From Hyphomicrobiaceae bacterium (GTDB taxonomy: Bacteria > Pseudomonadota > Alphaproteobacteria > Rhizobiales > JAKIUO01): a stretch of 5,407 nucleotides of DNA. Shown here piece by piece: positions 4,297 to 5,407 of the stretch. The stretch is from NCBI GenBank assembly GCA_021647535.1, contig JAKIUO010000186.1, positions 1 to 5,407 on the forward strand, written 5' to 3'. Position 1 is the first letter of the stretch. Each line of letters opens with the position of its first letter. Below the pieces are notes generated by a model. That model was not told the origin of the DNA and did not search any database. It saw only the letters and a list, made by a program, of their open reading frames with translations. Both the position numbers and the translations under genes were made by a program.

Positions 4297-5214
4297 CTAA
4301 ACCTCTAGCGTTCCCGAGGCCACTTTGACCACATGACCACCAATGCGGACATTTTTCAAAGCGTCATTGATGATGAGTTCCAGGTGAATTTCGCTGGGGC
4401 GTCCCATTTCAATGCCCTGCTCAATGATATAATTTTTGGTGCCTCTGGCCGGTTGATCATATTTCATGACGACGCCACCAAAAGCGGCGACGGCGGCACC
4501 GGTGGCCGGGTCTTCATTGATGCCGAGCAGCGGGGCAAACATGCGGGCATGAAAAGAGCTGTCATTCTTGACGGTTTCGCGGCAATAGAGAAAGACTTCG
4601 CGGCGTTTGTTTCCAAGGAGTTTTTCCATGGCGGCGGCGTTGGCGACTGCTTCGCCAATGACTTCGAGATCGCGTACCGGTACGAAAACAAACGGCATAC
4701 CCGCTTCAAAGCAACTGGGTTGGTGGTTTTCAAAGCCGATTTCGGTGCTTGACAGGCCCAGCACCATGGAGAGTTCGTCATTGGTGGGCAGATTGTCAAT
4801 TTCGACAGGCAGTCGGGGCAGATCAAACTCCGCAAAGGGCGCTTTACCTGTGCGAAAGCTGACGCCCGCGCGAATGGTGCCGATGCCTTCTTCAAGAATG
4901 ACAATCGCATCTTCATGACTGGGGATGTCATCGCCCTGACCCAACTGAGTAAGCGCCACGACCACTGCGGCTCCAACGGTTGGATGGCCAGCAAAGGGCA
5001 ACTCTTCGGCAGGCGTGAAAATGCGTATATTGGCCGAATGAGCCTTGTTCTCGGGGGACAGAATAAAAACGGTTTCCGACAGGTTGAATTCGCGGGCAAT
5101 GGCCTGCATCTGCTGGTCGCTTAACGCCTCGCCATTTTTGATGACGGCCAGACCATTGCCGCTAAAGCGCGAGGAGGTAAACACGTCGACGATTTCAAAT
5201 TGCAGATTTTCCAT
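4297..5214 (-). CDS. PhzF-family isomerase/epimerase-like protein
   Basis: Predicted 305-residue protein of the PhzF superfamily, two related halves of the diaminopimelate-epimerase fold. PhzF itself isomerises an intermediate of phenazine synthesis. Most bacterial members, like E. coli YddE, have no known substrate, and no phenazine genes are nearby. Seen directly: FEIVDVFTSSRFSGN (6-20), catalytic-type E47 in NLSETVF (44-50), RIFTPAEELPFAGHPTVGAA (64-83), EDPATGAA (234-241) with D235, EQGIEMGRPS (265-274) and the closing GGHVVKVASG (292-301). The usual FSGNPLAV reads FSGNGLAV, and EDPATGSA reads EDPATGAA. The start was set at ATG 5212-5214 because it begins the conserved FEIVDVF region and has AAAGG 5 nt upstream. 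The frame stays open to a TTG at 5284-5286, but those 24 extra residues match nothing in the family. The gene converges with the IS remnant. Confidence 0.9.
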   Translation of the reverse strand: MENLQFEIVDVFTSSRFSGNGLAVIKNGEALSDQQMQAIAREFNLSETVFILSPENKAHSANIRIFTPAEELPFAGHPTVGAAVVVALTQLGQGDDIPSHEDAIVILEEGIGTIRAGVSFRTGKAPFAEFDLPRLPVEIDNLPTNDELSMVLGLSSTEIGFENHQPSCFEAGMPFVFVPVRDLEVIGEAVANAAAMEKLLGNKRREVFLYCRETVKNDSSFHARMFAPLLGINEDPATGAAVAAFGGVVMKYDQPARGTKNYIIEQGIEMGRPSEIHLELIINDALKNVRIGGHVVKVASGTLEV

Positions 5215-5321
5215 TGGAGCCTTTCTCAAAAGCTTTCCGGGGCGCATATGCGAAGGAGCACAAATATTGCGAATAGCTAGCCCCAATTATTCATGAAGCA
5301 ACCTGATTTGGTTGGCGGGTG

Positions 5322-5350
5322 TGGATCAAGCTGTTGTAATGTCGTATGAT
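5322..5350 (+). promoter_or_regulatory. Weak candidate promoter toward a gene at the right edge
   Basis: TATGAT (5345-5350) is a good -10 match. The TGGATC 17 bp upstream (5322-5327) is a poor -35. It would fire rightward toward ATG at 5400-5402, which opens with ATGACCGA and is cut off by the window end. No clear ribosome-binding site precedes that ATG, so neither promoter nor gene is secure. Confidence 0.18.
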
Positions 5351-5407
5351 TTTGGTGCTTACACAAGACCTGACACCCCCAACGAAACCTCACACCGCCA
5401 TGACCGA

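Noticed and set aside
4333..5124. Several open frames opposite or overlapping the PhzF gene
   Set aside because: They are antisense or shifted shadows of a gene with clear family motifs throughout.
5215..5286. N-terminal extension of the PhzF protein from TTG at 5284
   Set aside because: The 24 extra residues resemble nothing in the family. The ATG at 5214 has a good ribosome-binding site and starts the conserved region.

Overview
The window looks like the chromosome of an alphaproteobacterium, most likely of the order Rhizobiales (Hyphomicrobiales). The base composition is moderate, roughly half G+C by eye. The evidence is an NDUFA9-like atypical SDR of the kind found across Rhizobiales, a small outer-membrane beta-barrel of the Omp25/Omp31 type whose predicted mature N-terminus is Ala-Asp, and CtrA-type TTAA-N7-TTAA boxes. 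A marine genus is possible, but the sequence does not fix the genus.

Layout from left to right. Positions 1-177 are a palindrome-rich non-coding edge. Positions 178-1152 (minus) encode an NAD(P)-binding NDUFA9-like protein. Positions 1153-1613 are an AT-rich divergent intergenic region with candidate promoters. Positions 1614-2588 (plus) encode a lipoprotein of the YafK/DpaA (LdtF) branch of the YkuD family. Positions 2589-2783 are a regulatory gap with a perfect CtrA-type box and a leader hairpin. Positions 2784-3635 (plus) encode an outer-membrane beta-barrel. Positions 3636-3736 hold a symmetric interrupted palindrome followed by a strong Rho-independent terminator. Positions 3733 to about 4200 are a decayed IS3-family remnant whose transposase frame is broken by a 40-bp hairpin-containing insertion. 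Positions 4297-5214 (minus) encode a PhzF-family isomerase. Positions 5215-5407 are non-coding, possibly leading into a plus-strand gene at the right edge.

How the genes may work together. The most coherent unit is the pair yafK-like lipoprotein plus beta-barrel. In Brucella and other Rhizobiales, L,D-transpeptidases attach beta-barrel proteins to peptidoglycan through an N-terminal Ala-Asp. In E. coli, YafK/DpaA does the reverse, releasing Braun's lipoprotein from peptidoglycan. A YafK-type enzyme beside an Ala-Asp beta-barrel suggests an envelope-tethering or untethering module. The CtrA-type box before the barrel gene, and a one-off match before the enzyme gene, suggest a link to the cell cycle. 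This is inference. The NDUFA9-like and PhzF genes are conserved housekeeping-type genes with no clear tie to that pair. No complete mobile element, CRISPR array, tRNA or rRNA was seen.
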